A DNA stretch of 44,467 nucleotides from an uncultured Alphaproteobacteria bacterium (lineage in GTDB: Bacteria; Pseudomonadota; Alphaproteobacteria; Rhodobacterales; Rhodobacteraceae), in NCBI GenBank assembly GCA_902580265.1, contig CACHJY010000011.1, positions 1 to 44,467 on the forward strand, in the 5' to 3' direction. Both the position numbers and the translations under genes were made by a program. The notes under the pieces are model-generated. The model was not told where the DNA came from and did not search any database. It was given only the letters and a program-made list of their open reading frames with translations. Numbering within the stretch: the stretch's first letter is position 1; each line of letters opens with the position of its first letter. Below are positions 37,810 to 44,467 of the stretch, one piece after another.

Positions 37810-40793
37810 GTTCTAGACTGGCTAAAGAAGGTTCTCGGATAAACAGAGGAAAAATCGTTGAGTTTAGATTCAATGGAAAAAATCTTAAGGGTTTTGATGG
37901 CGATACTGTGGCATCTGCTCTGCTAGCGAATAATGAACTGTTAGTAGCAAGATCTTTTAAGTATCATCGGCCAAGAGGTATCTTCTCGGCTGGAGAAGAA
38001 GAACCAAATGCCCTTATGGGGATCGGAGTAGGATCTTTTTTCGAGCCGAATATCAGAGCCACTGAGGTTAAATTAACACAAAATATGTGTGTAAAGTCAC
38101 AAAATCACTGGCCGTCATTGAGATTTGATGTCCTTTCAATAAATAATATATTTTCAAGGTTTTTTGCTGCCGGGTTCTACTACAAAACTTTTATGTGGCC
38201 GAGAGCGGCGTGGAAATACTTCTTCGAGCCAATGATTAGAAGAGCATCCGGATTAGGAGATGCACCAAGAGAGAATGATAAAGAGTATTATGAACATATC
38301 CATCATCATACAGATGTACTTATAATTGGCGGTGGATTAGCGGGTATAACAGCTGCTAAGGCACTTAGGAATAGAGGTTTGTCAATAATGCTTTGCGAAA
38401 AGGATAATGTGATGGGTGGAAGGTACCTGCAGGATTGTAAAATCGAGGAGCAAAACCAGTATAAGAAGTTTCATAAAAGTAGTATAGAAATTTTAAAAAA
38501 ATCCAAGGATATTGCTGTTAAATTAAATACCTGTGTTACCGGTATTTTTGATCATGGTTTTATATTAGCTTACGAAGAAAATCAGCATCAACATTCAAAT
38601 ACTAAAAAGGTATTATGGAAAATACGAGCAAAAACAATTATTCTCTGTGCTGGAGCTATTGAAAGACCAATAGTATTTCCAGATAACGATTTGCCTGGAA
38701 TAATGTTAGCTGCTTCAGTTCGTGATTACTTGCAAAAGTATGGTGTTTTATTAGGTGATCGATTAGTACTAACAACCAATAATGACTATGCGTATAAGAC
38801 TGTGATCGAACTCAAACAAAGAGGTATTGATGTACCAGTGGTGCTAGATGCAAGAGCTTCATCCGATGATCCAATCATTGAAGAGGTCGAGAGTTTAGGC
38901 GTTAGAATACTTTTCGGAAAATGCATAGGTAAAGTCGAAGGTAGAAAAAAAGTAGACGCTGTGGGTATTTGTTCTGTAAACGGTGAAGGGTCAATTGAAG
39001 AATTGATCCCCTGTAATGCAATAGCGGTATCTGGCGGATGGACACCAAATGTTAATCTTTGGTCACATTGTGGTGGGAAACTCCTATGGGATGGTGAATT
39101 TGGGTTTTTTAAGCCTGATCCCGATAATACACCAATAGGTAAAGAAGGTGAAACCAATATGTTGGTCCTAGGTGCTGCCGCCGGCATCTTTGGTAACTAT
39201 GATATCCAGGATCAAATACCGCGTAAAATCAATCAGTTTGCGTTACGGCTAAAAATTAAATCAAAACGATACAATGAGCCAAACATATTCTTCAAGGAAC
39301 CAGAAAAAACAGGAACGCCAACCTTTGTACTTCCGCATGGAGCATCTAAAGAAAAACAAAAAAGAATGTATATTGATTTTCAAAATGATGTGAAAATTAG
39401 CGATTTACGACTTGCTACCCAAGAAGGGTTTGAAAATGTAGAACATGCAAAAAGATACACCACCCTAGGGATGGCAACTGATCAAGGTAAGACATCAAAC
39501 ATCAATGGTATACATGTATTATCACAAATCTTAGGAAAATCAGTTGATAGCATTGGGCACACAACTTTTAGACCTCCATATAAACCAATTCCGCTCGGCT
39601 TAATTGCTGGTCAGTATACAAAAGAACTTTTCAAGCCCATCAGAAAAACTCCAATTGATAAATGGAATTCAATAAACAATGCAGTGTGGGAGCCCGTAGC
39701 AGATTGGAGAAGAGCATACGCATATCCCAGAGGTAGCGAAAGTTTGGAAGAAACATTAGGTCGAGAGGTTTTAAGTGTGAGAAAAAATGTTGGTCTTCTC
39801 GACTCATCAACACTCGGTAAAATATTAGTCAAAGGTCCCGATGCAGGTAAATTTTTAGATTTAATTTACACCAATATGATATCGACCTTGATAGCTGGAA
39901 AATGCCGATATGGTCTAATGTGTAATGAGGCCGGTTTTGTTTTTGATGATGGTGTTGTCGCAAGGCTTAATGAACAATCGTTCTTGTGTCACACAACATC
40001 TGGAGGCGCCGATAGGGTTTTTGCCTGGTTAGAAGAATGGCTTCAGACAGAGTGGCATCACTTTAAGGTATTCATAGTTAACTTAACAGAACAGTATTCA
40101 CAAATAGCAGTTGCTGGACCTAAAGCTAGGGAGCTGTTACAAACCTTCAAGTCTGTTGACTTATCTTCTGATAAACTTCCTTTCATGCATTTCATAGAGA
40201 CTTATATCGATGATATTTGGGTTAGAATTTATAGAATATCGTTTTCAGGTGAGCTATCCTACGAGTTAGCGGTTAATTCCAATCAAGCTGAAGAGTTGTG
40301 GAATAAGCTTATCAAGGTAGGAAAGAAATACAAAGTACAACCATACGGAACTGAGGCACTTCATATTTTAAGGGCTGAGAAGGGATTCATAGTCGTGGGA
40401 GATGAAACAGATGGCACCGTTACTCCTCACGACTTAGGAATGGAGTGGATTGTTTCAAAAAAGAAAACAGATTTTATAGGAAAAAAGGCATTTAGTCTGC
40501 CACATTTAAATTCTAGCGCTAGAAAGCAGCTAGTGGGCATACTGACCCTTGATAAAAATAAAGTTCTTCCAGATGGATGTCATGCTGTTGAAGATGGTAA
40601 AGCTATTGGACACGTTACTTCCAGTTATTTCTCTCCTACCTTCAAAAGAGCAATAGCACTTGGATTAATAGAGAATGGTAGCTCTAGAAAAGGTTCAACC
40701 TTAGAGTTCGAGAGTTCAAAAAAAGAGTCTATCTTCGCAAAAATTGTAGATCCTAATTTATATGATCCAGGGGGTGCCAAACAAGATGTATAA
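37806..40793 (+). CDS. soxA: Sarcosine oxidase alpha subunit SoxA
   Basis: The large subunit holds NAD+ and the folate-binding half of the complex. From the N terminus there is a ferredoxin-like domain (about 1-100, YHRPRGIFSAGEEEPNALM) and a pyridine nucleotide-disulphide oxidoreductase domain beginning with DVLIIGGGLAGITAAKALR at about 170. After that come a GCV_T aminomethyltransferase-like domain from about 628 and the GCV_T C-terminal barrel. The protein is 995 residues from the ATG at 37806, overlapping the soxD stop; the TTG at 37797 upstream is less likely. All expected domains appear intact. Confidence 0.96.
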   Translation: MSSRLAKEGSRINRGKIVEFRFNGKNLKGFDGDTVASALLANNELLVARSFKYHRPRGIFSAGEEEPNALMGIGVGSFFEPNIRATEVKLTQNMCVKSQNHWPSLRFDVLSINNIFSRFFAAGFYYKTFMWPRAAWKYFFEPMIRRASGLGDAPRENDKEYYEHIHHHTDVLIIGGGLAGITAAKALRNRGLSIMLCEKDNVMGGRYLQDCKIEEQNQYKKFHKSSIEILKKSKDIAVKLNTCVTGIFDHGFILAYEENQHQHSNTKKVLWKIRAKTIILCAGAIERPIVFPDNDLPGIMLAASVRDYLQKYGVLLGDRLVLTTNNDYAYKTVIELKQRGIDVPVVLDARASSDDPIIEEVESLGVRILFGKCIGKVEGRKKVDAVGICSVNGEGSIEELIPCNAIAVSGGWTPNVNLWSHCGGKLLWDGEFGFFKPDPDNTPIGKEGETNMLVLGAAAGIFGNYDIQDQIPRKINQFALRLKIKSKRYNEPNIFFKEPEKTGTPTFVLPHGASKEKQKRMYIDFQNDVKISDLRLATQEGFENVEHAKRYTTLGMATDQGKTSNINGIHVLSQILGKSVDSIGHTTFRPPYKPIPLGLIAGQYTKELFKPIRKTPIDKWNSINNAVWEPVADWRRAYAYPRGSESLEETLGREVLSVRKNVGLLDSSTLGKILVKGPDAGKFLDLIYTNMISTLIAGKCRYGLMCNEAGFVFDDGVVARLNEQSFLCHTTSGGADRVFAWLEEWLQTEWHHFKVFIVNLTEQYSQIAVAGPKARELLQTFKSVDLSSDKLPFMHFIETYIDDIWVRIYRISFSGELSYELAVNSNQAEELWNKLIKVGKKYKVQPYGTEALHILRAEKGFIVVGDETDGTVTPHDLGMEWIVSKKKTDFIGKKAFSLPHLNSSARKQLVGILTLDKNKVLPDGCHAVEDGKAIGHVTSSYFSPTFKRAIALGLIENGSSRKGSTLEFESSKKESIFAKIVDPNLYDPGGAKQDV

Positions 40794-41334
40794 AATAAAG
40801 GGTGATACATTTGTAGACGTTTATTTAATTGGCTCAATAAAATCCTTAAATATACGAGTGGATCAGAGGGATAAAAAGAGCCTAAATATTATTCAAAAAA
40901 ATATTGGGATTAAGCTTCCATCAGTTCAAAAGGCATTAGAGAAGAATGGTTTAACGCTTTGCTGGATTTCAAATGATGAGTTTCTCTTATTAAATGAAAA
41001 AAGAGAAAAAGATGTGTTGCTTAATGAGTTGCAAAAGCAAATGAACTTAACGACTGGGGTTGCTGAAAACACATCCGATCTAAGAGTATGGTTTTTAATT
41101 AAAGGTGATCGAGCATTAGATATTTTACGGAAGGGTGTTCCAATAGACTTAAGTAATCTCGAAATAACGGAAAGTAATTTTTTCAGAACAAGATTGGGTG
41201 AAATACAAATCAATATTTTAATTAAATCTTCAAATGAAATACTTGTATCGGTTTTAAGGTCTCAAAGAGAATATATGGTTGATTGGTTCGAAGTTTGTAC
41301 AAAGCGCGGAACTGAAATTAATTTTGATCTTTAA
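40786..41334 (+). CDS. soxG: Sarcosine oxidase gamma subunit SoxG
   Basis: SoxG is the GCV_T-like scaffold subunit of the complex. The protein is poorly conserved. Identification rests on position after soxA, the size and segments such as CWISNDEFLLL, TSDLRVWFLIKGDRALDILRKG and NFFRTRLGEIQINILI that follow the SoxG pattern. Two ATGs are possible: 40762 (190 residues) and 40786 (182 residues). I prefer 40786, which overlaps the soxA stop by eight bases and has AGGGGG upstream. Its 3' end overlaps the convergent M48 gene by 17 bases. Confidence 0.9.
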   Translation: MYKIKGDTFVDVYLIGSIKSLNIRVDQRDKKSLNIIQKNIGIKLPSVQKALEKNGLTLCWISNDEFLLLNEKREKDVLLNELQKQMNLTTGVAENTSDLRVWFLIKGDRALDILRKGVPIDLSNLEITESNFFRTRLGEIQINILIKSSNEILVSVLRSQREYMVDWFEVCTKRGTEINFDL

Positions 41335-41671
41335 TTTTAGTCATCCAAGAGGCTTCTAAGTTTTGGATTGCTTTTATTCTTTGCTCAGGAGAAGGATGGC
41401 TAAGTGTCCAAGTAACATTAGATGAAACTATACCCGTTAATTGTTCTAATTTCTTTAGTAAGCTAATTTGTGGAGCGGTACCAATACCAGATTTAATTAG
41501 TAAAGCAGCGGCGTATGAGTCTGCTTCAAATTCATCTTTTCTTGAAAGTCCAGAAATGAGGACTTGAGATAGGTATCTCCCAATTATTGCTCCTATGTAT
41601 GGTAATAACCTACTGAGTATAGTGGAGATCAACATGGAGATTGCGCTTATTGCCGAAAAAGTGATCAGACG
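41318..41671 (-). CDS. M48 metalloprotease, C-terminal part in the -1 frame
   Basis: This is the second part of a split M48 peptidase. Read from the heptamer at 41671-41677 in the -1 frame, it continues the protein with RLITFSAISAISM. It includes the third zinc ligand Glu in RKDEFEADSYAAALL (about residue 163 of a joined product) and the SHPSPEQRI segment typical of the family C terminus. It has an internal ATG at 41635 with a 105-residue product, but that fragment lacks HExxH and could not be a protease alone. A joined protein would be about 233 residues, near the size of small M48 enzymes such as LoiP-type proteases. Confidence 0.75.
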   Translation of the reverse strand, partial: RLITFSAISAISMLISTILSRLLPYIGAIIGRYLSQVLISGLSRKDEFEADSYAAALLIKSGIGTAPQISLLKKLEQLTGIVSSNVTWTLSHPSPEQRIKAIQNLEASWMTKIKDQN

Positions 41672-42018
41672 TTTTTTGTATGTCCTAGGGCTAAGTGCCC
41701 TAGCTCGTGTGCGATAACGGAGGTGAGTTCAACGCCCGAAACCTTGCCTAACTTGTATTGATTGATAAAGCCCTGCGTTATATAGATATTCCCATTGGGC
41801 GTCACTAAACCATTAATTTGTTTATCATTCAGAACGAAAACCTGTAAATTGCGCAAATCAAGTATTGATTGAAATGCTTTTAAATAATTTTCAATCACAG
41901 GGTCATGGAAAATTCGAGATTTTTTCTCAAGCTTCTTGCTTAAATTTCTGGATGAATAAATAGACCCTATGTAAAAGAAGGATATTAACAGCGCTATGGG
42001 AAGAAACTTGGTAATCAT
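41665..42018 (-). CDS. M48 metalloprotease, N-terminal part (frame ends early)
   Basis: This is the first part of a membrane-anchored or exported zinc protease. Residues 3-22 form a hydrophobic signal or anchor, then LQVFVLNDKQINGLVTPNGN and YITQGFINQY follow, and the zinc site HELGH is at 104-108 in SVIAHELGHLALGH. The frame closes at TGA (41665-41667) right after the catalytic helix, before the third zinc ligand, so this product alone should be inactive. The break coincides with an A_AAA_AAC heptamer. It starts five bases after the VWA gene and is the fourth gene of the operon. Confidence 0.8.
   Translation of the reverse strand: MITKFLPIALLISFFYIGSIYSSRNLSKKLEKKSRIFHDPVIENYLKAFQSILDLRNLQVFVLNDKQINGLVTPNGNIYITQGFINQYKLGKVSGVELTSVIAHELGHLALGHTKNV
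41671..41677 (-). other. Slippery heptamer A_AAA_AAC at the M48 frame break
   Basis: In the zero frame of the N-terminal part the codons are ACA AAA AAC GTC TGA. The heptamer A-AAA-AAC has the X-XXY-YYZ form and the right phase. A -1 slip gives AAA AAA CGT CTG ATC and continues into the C-terminal part with family-like sequence. I see no convincing hairpin 5-9 bases downstream or internal Shine-Dalgarno. A one-base homopolymer deletion, biological or from assembly, explains the data equally well. Confidence 0.6.
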
Positions 42019-42023
42019 GTTGA

Positions 42024-43205
42024 TTATGAAAGATGTCTCATTCCCTGTTTTAATCCATTAAGAGTGAGAGGAACCATTTTATCTTCAAATATGTCTTTTA
42101 TAATATGGGTTGAGTGCGTATATTCCCAGTGTTCTTTACTTGTAGGGTTTATCCATAAATAGTTTGGCCATTTTGTAATAGCTCTCTCAAGCCATGTTCT
42201 TCCTGACTCAGCATTATAATGTTCATTGGCTCCTCCCGGATATTCTATTTCGTATGGGCTCATTGAGGCATCTCCCACGAAAATACATCGATAGTCCTTA
42301 CCATATGTATTCATTACTTCTGTTGTAGGTGTTTGTTCAGTCCACCTCCTATGGTTGTTTTTCCACACGCCCTCATAGAGACAATTATGAAAATAATAAT
42401 ACTCGAGATGCTTAAACGCTGTTCTGGCTGCTGAAAATAATTCTTCAACCTGTTTTATATATGCATCCATAGATCCACCAACATCAAAAAATATTATCAC
42501 TTTGATAGAATTTCTACGTTCAGGTCGAGTTCTTACGTCGATAAAACCACTTTTCGCTGATGAGCTAATAGTATTCTCGAGATCTAGTTCTTCATCTGCA
42601 CCATCTCTTGCCCATCGTCTTAGCCTTTTCAGAGCTATTTTCATCCCTCTAGTTCCGAGTTCTATATCACTATCAAAGTTTTTAAATTCTCTTTTGTCCC
42701 AGACCTTAACAGCACGCTTATGCCTGCTTTCTTGTTGCCCAATACGTATTCCCTCTGGATTATATCCGTAGGCTCCAAACGGTGATGTGCCTGCTGTACC
42801 TATCCATTTGTTTCCGCCCTGATGACGATCCTTTTGTTCCTCCAAGCGCTTTTTTAGTGTTTCCATTAGTTTTTCAAAGCTACCCAAGCTGTTTATTTTT
42901 TCCATTTCTTCTTTAGATAAAGTTTTTTCAGCCAGCTTTTTTATCCATTCATTGGGAATTTCAATTTTTTTGAATACTTCTTCTAATTCAATAGACTCGA
43001 GTCCTTTAAATACATGTGAAAAAACTTGATCAAATCTATCGATATGTCTCTCGTCCTTAACAAGTGAAGTGCGGGCTAAGTAGTAAAAGTCGTTTACATC
43101 AAAAATTGCTACACCCGCAGTTAACGCTTCCAAGAACGTCAAATATTCCCTGAGAGAAACAGGGATTTTGGCGTTTTTCATTTCGTCAAAAAGATTTAAA
43201 AACAT
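42024..43205 (-). CDS. CoxE-like VWA domain protein
   Basis: This protein of 393 residues has a helical N-terminal half with a short acidic run and a C-terminal VWA domain. The MIDAS is a variant, FFDVGGSMD, with Asp241 and Ser245 in DxGGS in place of DxSxS; this form is common in the CoxE-like family that works with MoxR ATPases. EHYNAESGRTWLERAITKWP and PYEIEYPGGANEHY also fit. Such pairs are thought to act as chaperone-like activators of metalloenzymes or membrane complexes; the target here is unknown. It lies 12 bases after the small membrane protein gene and 5 before the protease. Confidence 0.85.
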   Translation of the reverse strand: MFLNLFDEMKNAKIPVSLREYLTFLEALTAGVAIFDVNDFYYLARTSLVKDERHIDRFDQVFSHVFKGLESIELEEVFKKIEIPNEWIKKLAEKTLSKEEMEKINSLGSFEKLMETLKKRLEEQKDRHQGGNKWIGTAGTSPFGAYGYNPEGIRIGQQESRHKRAVKVWDKREFKNFDSDIELGTRGMKIALKRLRRWARDGADEELDLENTISSSAKSGFIDVRTRPERRNSIKVIIFFDVGGSMDAYIKQVEELFSAARTAFKHLEYYYFHNCLYEGVWKNNHRRWTEQTPTTEVMNTYGKDYRCIFVGDASMSPYEIEYPGGANEHYNAESGRTWLERAITKWPNYLWINPTSKEHWEYTHSTHIIKDIFEDKMVPLTLNGLKQGMRHLS

Positions 43206-43217
43206 GATGAACCTTTT

Positions 43218-43370
43218 CTACTTACCAAAAATAATTGCAATCACTATACCCAGTACAAAAAACATTATAGAAAGTACTGTAGATCTATGCAAGATATCCA
43301 ATAGTTTACGTTTACGGTTAAACATTATGCCCAAAATCAGGCCAACTATGGTCATTATAAATAAAAACAT
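43218..43370 (-). CDS. Small two-helix membrane protein (50 residues)
   Basis: This small gene was found by reading the 170-base gap between the ATPase and the VWA gene. The ATG at 43370 leads to 50 codons and a TAG. The sequence has a hydrophobic helix (about 2-16), a basic loop NRKRKLLDILHR (18-29) and a second helix (about 31-48) ending in GK, so both ends would lie on the same side of the membrane. It is five bases after the ATPase stop and 12 before the VWA start. It resembles loosely the twin-transmembrane-helix small proteins of alphaproteobacteria; the family is not certain. Confidence 0.6.
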   Translation of the reverse strand: MFLFIMTIVGLILGIMFNRKRKLLDILHRSTVLSIMFFVLGIVIAIIFGK

Positions 43371-43375
43371 TTTCT

Positions 43376-44224
43376 TTAATTACTCTCATTATTCCTTCTG
43401 GCCATAAAAGCAAGCCGTTCAAAAAGATGGACATCCTGTTCGTTTTTTAATAGCGCACCATGAAGCTTTGGTAAAATATTTTTTCCATCCATTTTGAGGT
43501 CATCAGCGTCAAGTTCTTCAACTAACAAGAGTTTAAGCCAGTCTAACATCTCTGAAGTGGATGGTTTTTTCTTTAAACCAGGAACTTCTCTGACTTCAAA
43601 AAACTGATTTAGTGCGGCATCTAATAGATTTTTCTTCACTTTTGGAAAATGAACATTAACTATCTTCTCAAGTACTTCCTTTTCAGGGAATTGAATAAAA
43701 TGAAAAAAACATCTCCTCAGAAAAGCATCCGGCAATTCTTTCTCATTATTTGAAGTAATTATAACAATAGGCCGATTTGATGCCCTTATTGTCTCCCCTG
43801 TTTCGTATACAAAGAACTCCATTTTGTCCAACTCTTGGAGAAGATCATTAGGAAACTCAATATCAGCCTTGTCTATTTCATCTATCAAAAGAACGGTTTT
43901 ACCATCAGTTTCAAAAGCTTCCCAAATCTTCCCTTTTTTGATGTAATTTTTTATGTTTTTAACTCTTTCATCACCAAGCTGACTATCCCGCAATCTGCTT
44001 ACTGCATCATACTCGTATAGTCCTTGCTGTGCTTTTGTTGTAGACTTGATATTCCATTCAATTATTGGAAGCGAAAGACTTTCAGCAATTTGTCTAGCAA
44101 GTTCTGTTTTTCCTGTGCCTGGTTCCCCCTTTACCAAAAGAGGTCGCTCTAGAGTTATCGATGCATTAACGGCCAGAGTTAAGTCATCTGTAGAGATGTA
44201 TTCTGAGGTGCCTTCAAACTTCAT
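43376..44224 (-). CDS. MoxR-family AAA+ ATPase
   Basis: This is a MoxR-type AAA+ ATPase of 282 residues. The Walker A GEPGTGKT is at 33-40, the Walker B is TVLLIDEIDKAD, sensor 1 is IVIITSNNEKELPDAFLRRC and the arginine-finger region follows. It probably forms hexamers that remodel a client together with the VWA protein encoded two genes downstream. The frame opens at a TTG (44245), but the ATG at 44224 is preceded by AAAGGA at good spacing. It is the first gene of the four-gene operon and is divergent from dksA. CoxD of the CO dehydrogenase cluster is a relative, but no cox genes are here. Confidence 0.9.
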   Translation of the reverse strand: MKFEGTSEYISTDDLTLAVNASITLERPLLVKGEPGTGKTELARQIAESLSLPIIEWNIKSTTKAQQGLYEYDAVSRLRDSQLGDERVKNIKNYIKKGKIWEAFETDGKTVLLIDEIDKADIEFPNDLLQELDKMEFFVYETGETIRASNRPIVIITSNNEKELPDAFLRRCFFHFIQFPEKEVLEKIVNVHFPKVKKNLLDAALNQFFEVREVPGLKKKPSTSEMLDWLKLLLVEELDADDLKMDGKNILPKLHGALLKNEQDVHLFERLAFMARRNNESN

Positions 44225-44270
44225 TAATTTTCCTTTCCAATCCAATAAAAATTTTTAAAATCTTATAGTG

Positions 44271-44288
44271 ACAAATGCCAAAATTTGT
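44271..44288. promoter_or_regulatory. Inverted repeat between the moxR-like gene and dksA
   Basis: ACAAAT-GCCAAA-ATTTGT has perfect 6-base arms with a 6-base centre and lies in the 113-base divergent gap. It could be an operator, though AT-rich arms of this length arise by chance. Confidence 0.3.
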
Positions 44289-44337
44289 ATTATCGATTAA
44301 TTACGTTAAATTTCTAATCTATCATGTTGGGGGAATT

Positions 44338-44467
44338 ATGGGTTTAGATTTTATAAAGTCAAAAGAATTTTTAAATGATAATTACGGGCCTTCTGAGGAT
44401 GAGACTTTCATGAATGAAGAGCAGGTTGATTATTTTAGAAACAAACTGATCGACTGGAAAAAGTCTA
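44338..44467 (+). CDS. dksA: RNA polymerase-binding factor DksA (3' partial)
   Basis: DksA binds in the RNA polymerase secondary channel and acts with ppGpp in the stringent response. Forty-three codons are visible before the window ends. The segments YGPSEDETFMNEEQVDYFR and KLIDWKKS match the alphaproteobacterial DksA N terminus (PSEDE.FMN...YFR.KL..WK). GGGGG four bases before the ATG is a good ribosome binding site. The coiled coil and zinc finger lie outside the window. Confidence 0.88.
   Translation, partial: MGLDFIKSKEFLNDNYGPSEDETFMNEEQVDYFRNKLIDWKKS

Noticed and set aside
43168..43407. Plus-strand 79-residue open frame over the ATPase-VWA gap
   Set aside because: It overlaps the coding ends of both neighbours and the better-supported minus-strand small membrane gene.
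44297..44309. TTAA-N5-TTAA near dksA as a CtrA site
   Set aside because: The CtrA consensus needs a 7-base spacer (TTAA-N7-TTAA); here it is 5.

Overview
The window is AT-rich, gene-dense DNA, most probably from a marine or streamlined alphaproteobacterium. This rests on several features. The division and cell-wall (dcw) cluster runs through ftsZ into lpxC, bamD and recN. FtsZ ends in the alphaproteobacterial C-terminal peptide ([12 protein letters not shown]). CobS and CobT sit next to a J-domain protein and BolA. There is a heterotetrameric sarcosine oxidase, and the last gene starts like alphaproteobacterial DksA. No rRNA, tRNA, CRISPR array, insertion sequence or phage gene was seen. No gap between genes exceeds about 130 bases, so there is no long stretch without a gene.

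Region 1 (1-21177, + strand) is one nearly continuous run: rsmH (5' truncated by the window edge), ftsL, ftsI, murE, murF, mraY, murD, ftsW, murG, murC, murB, ddl, ftsQ, ftsA, ftsZ, lpxC, bamD, recN. It covers peptidoglycan precursor synthesis (meso-DAP type, from the DNPR motif of MurE), septal synthesis, the divisome, the first committed step of lipid A synthesis and outer-membrane protein assembly. The only sizeable gaps in the run are the ftsZ leader and the short gaps before ftsW, lpxC and bamD. The ftsZ leader holds two inverted repeats, one of them containing two GANTC sites.

Region 2 (21170-36128, mixed strands) is housekeeping and accessory metabolism. It has an FAD-linked lactate/glycolate-type dehydrogenase divergent from a hotdog thioesterase with a palindrome between them, then a minus-strand operon dnaJ-like/cobS/cobT/pepP. 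Next come bolA, pepN-gatB on the minus strand, a puuD-like class I amidotransferase overlapping dusA, and ccmI-ruvX on the minus strand.

Region 3 (36227-41334, + strand) is the soxBDAG operon for tetrahydrofolate-dependent sarcosine oxidase, used in methylated amine and glycine betaine breakdown.

Region 4 (44224-41318, minus strand) is a compact four-gene operon: a MoxR-type AAA+ ATPase, an unlisted 50-residue two-helix membrane protein, a CoxE-like VWA protein and an M48 metalloprotease. The protease reading frame is split exactly at an in-frame A_AAA_AAC heptamer. The start of dksA diverges from this operon at the right edge. Region 4 is the least conventional part of the window and the best candidate for an undescribed system.
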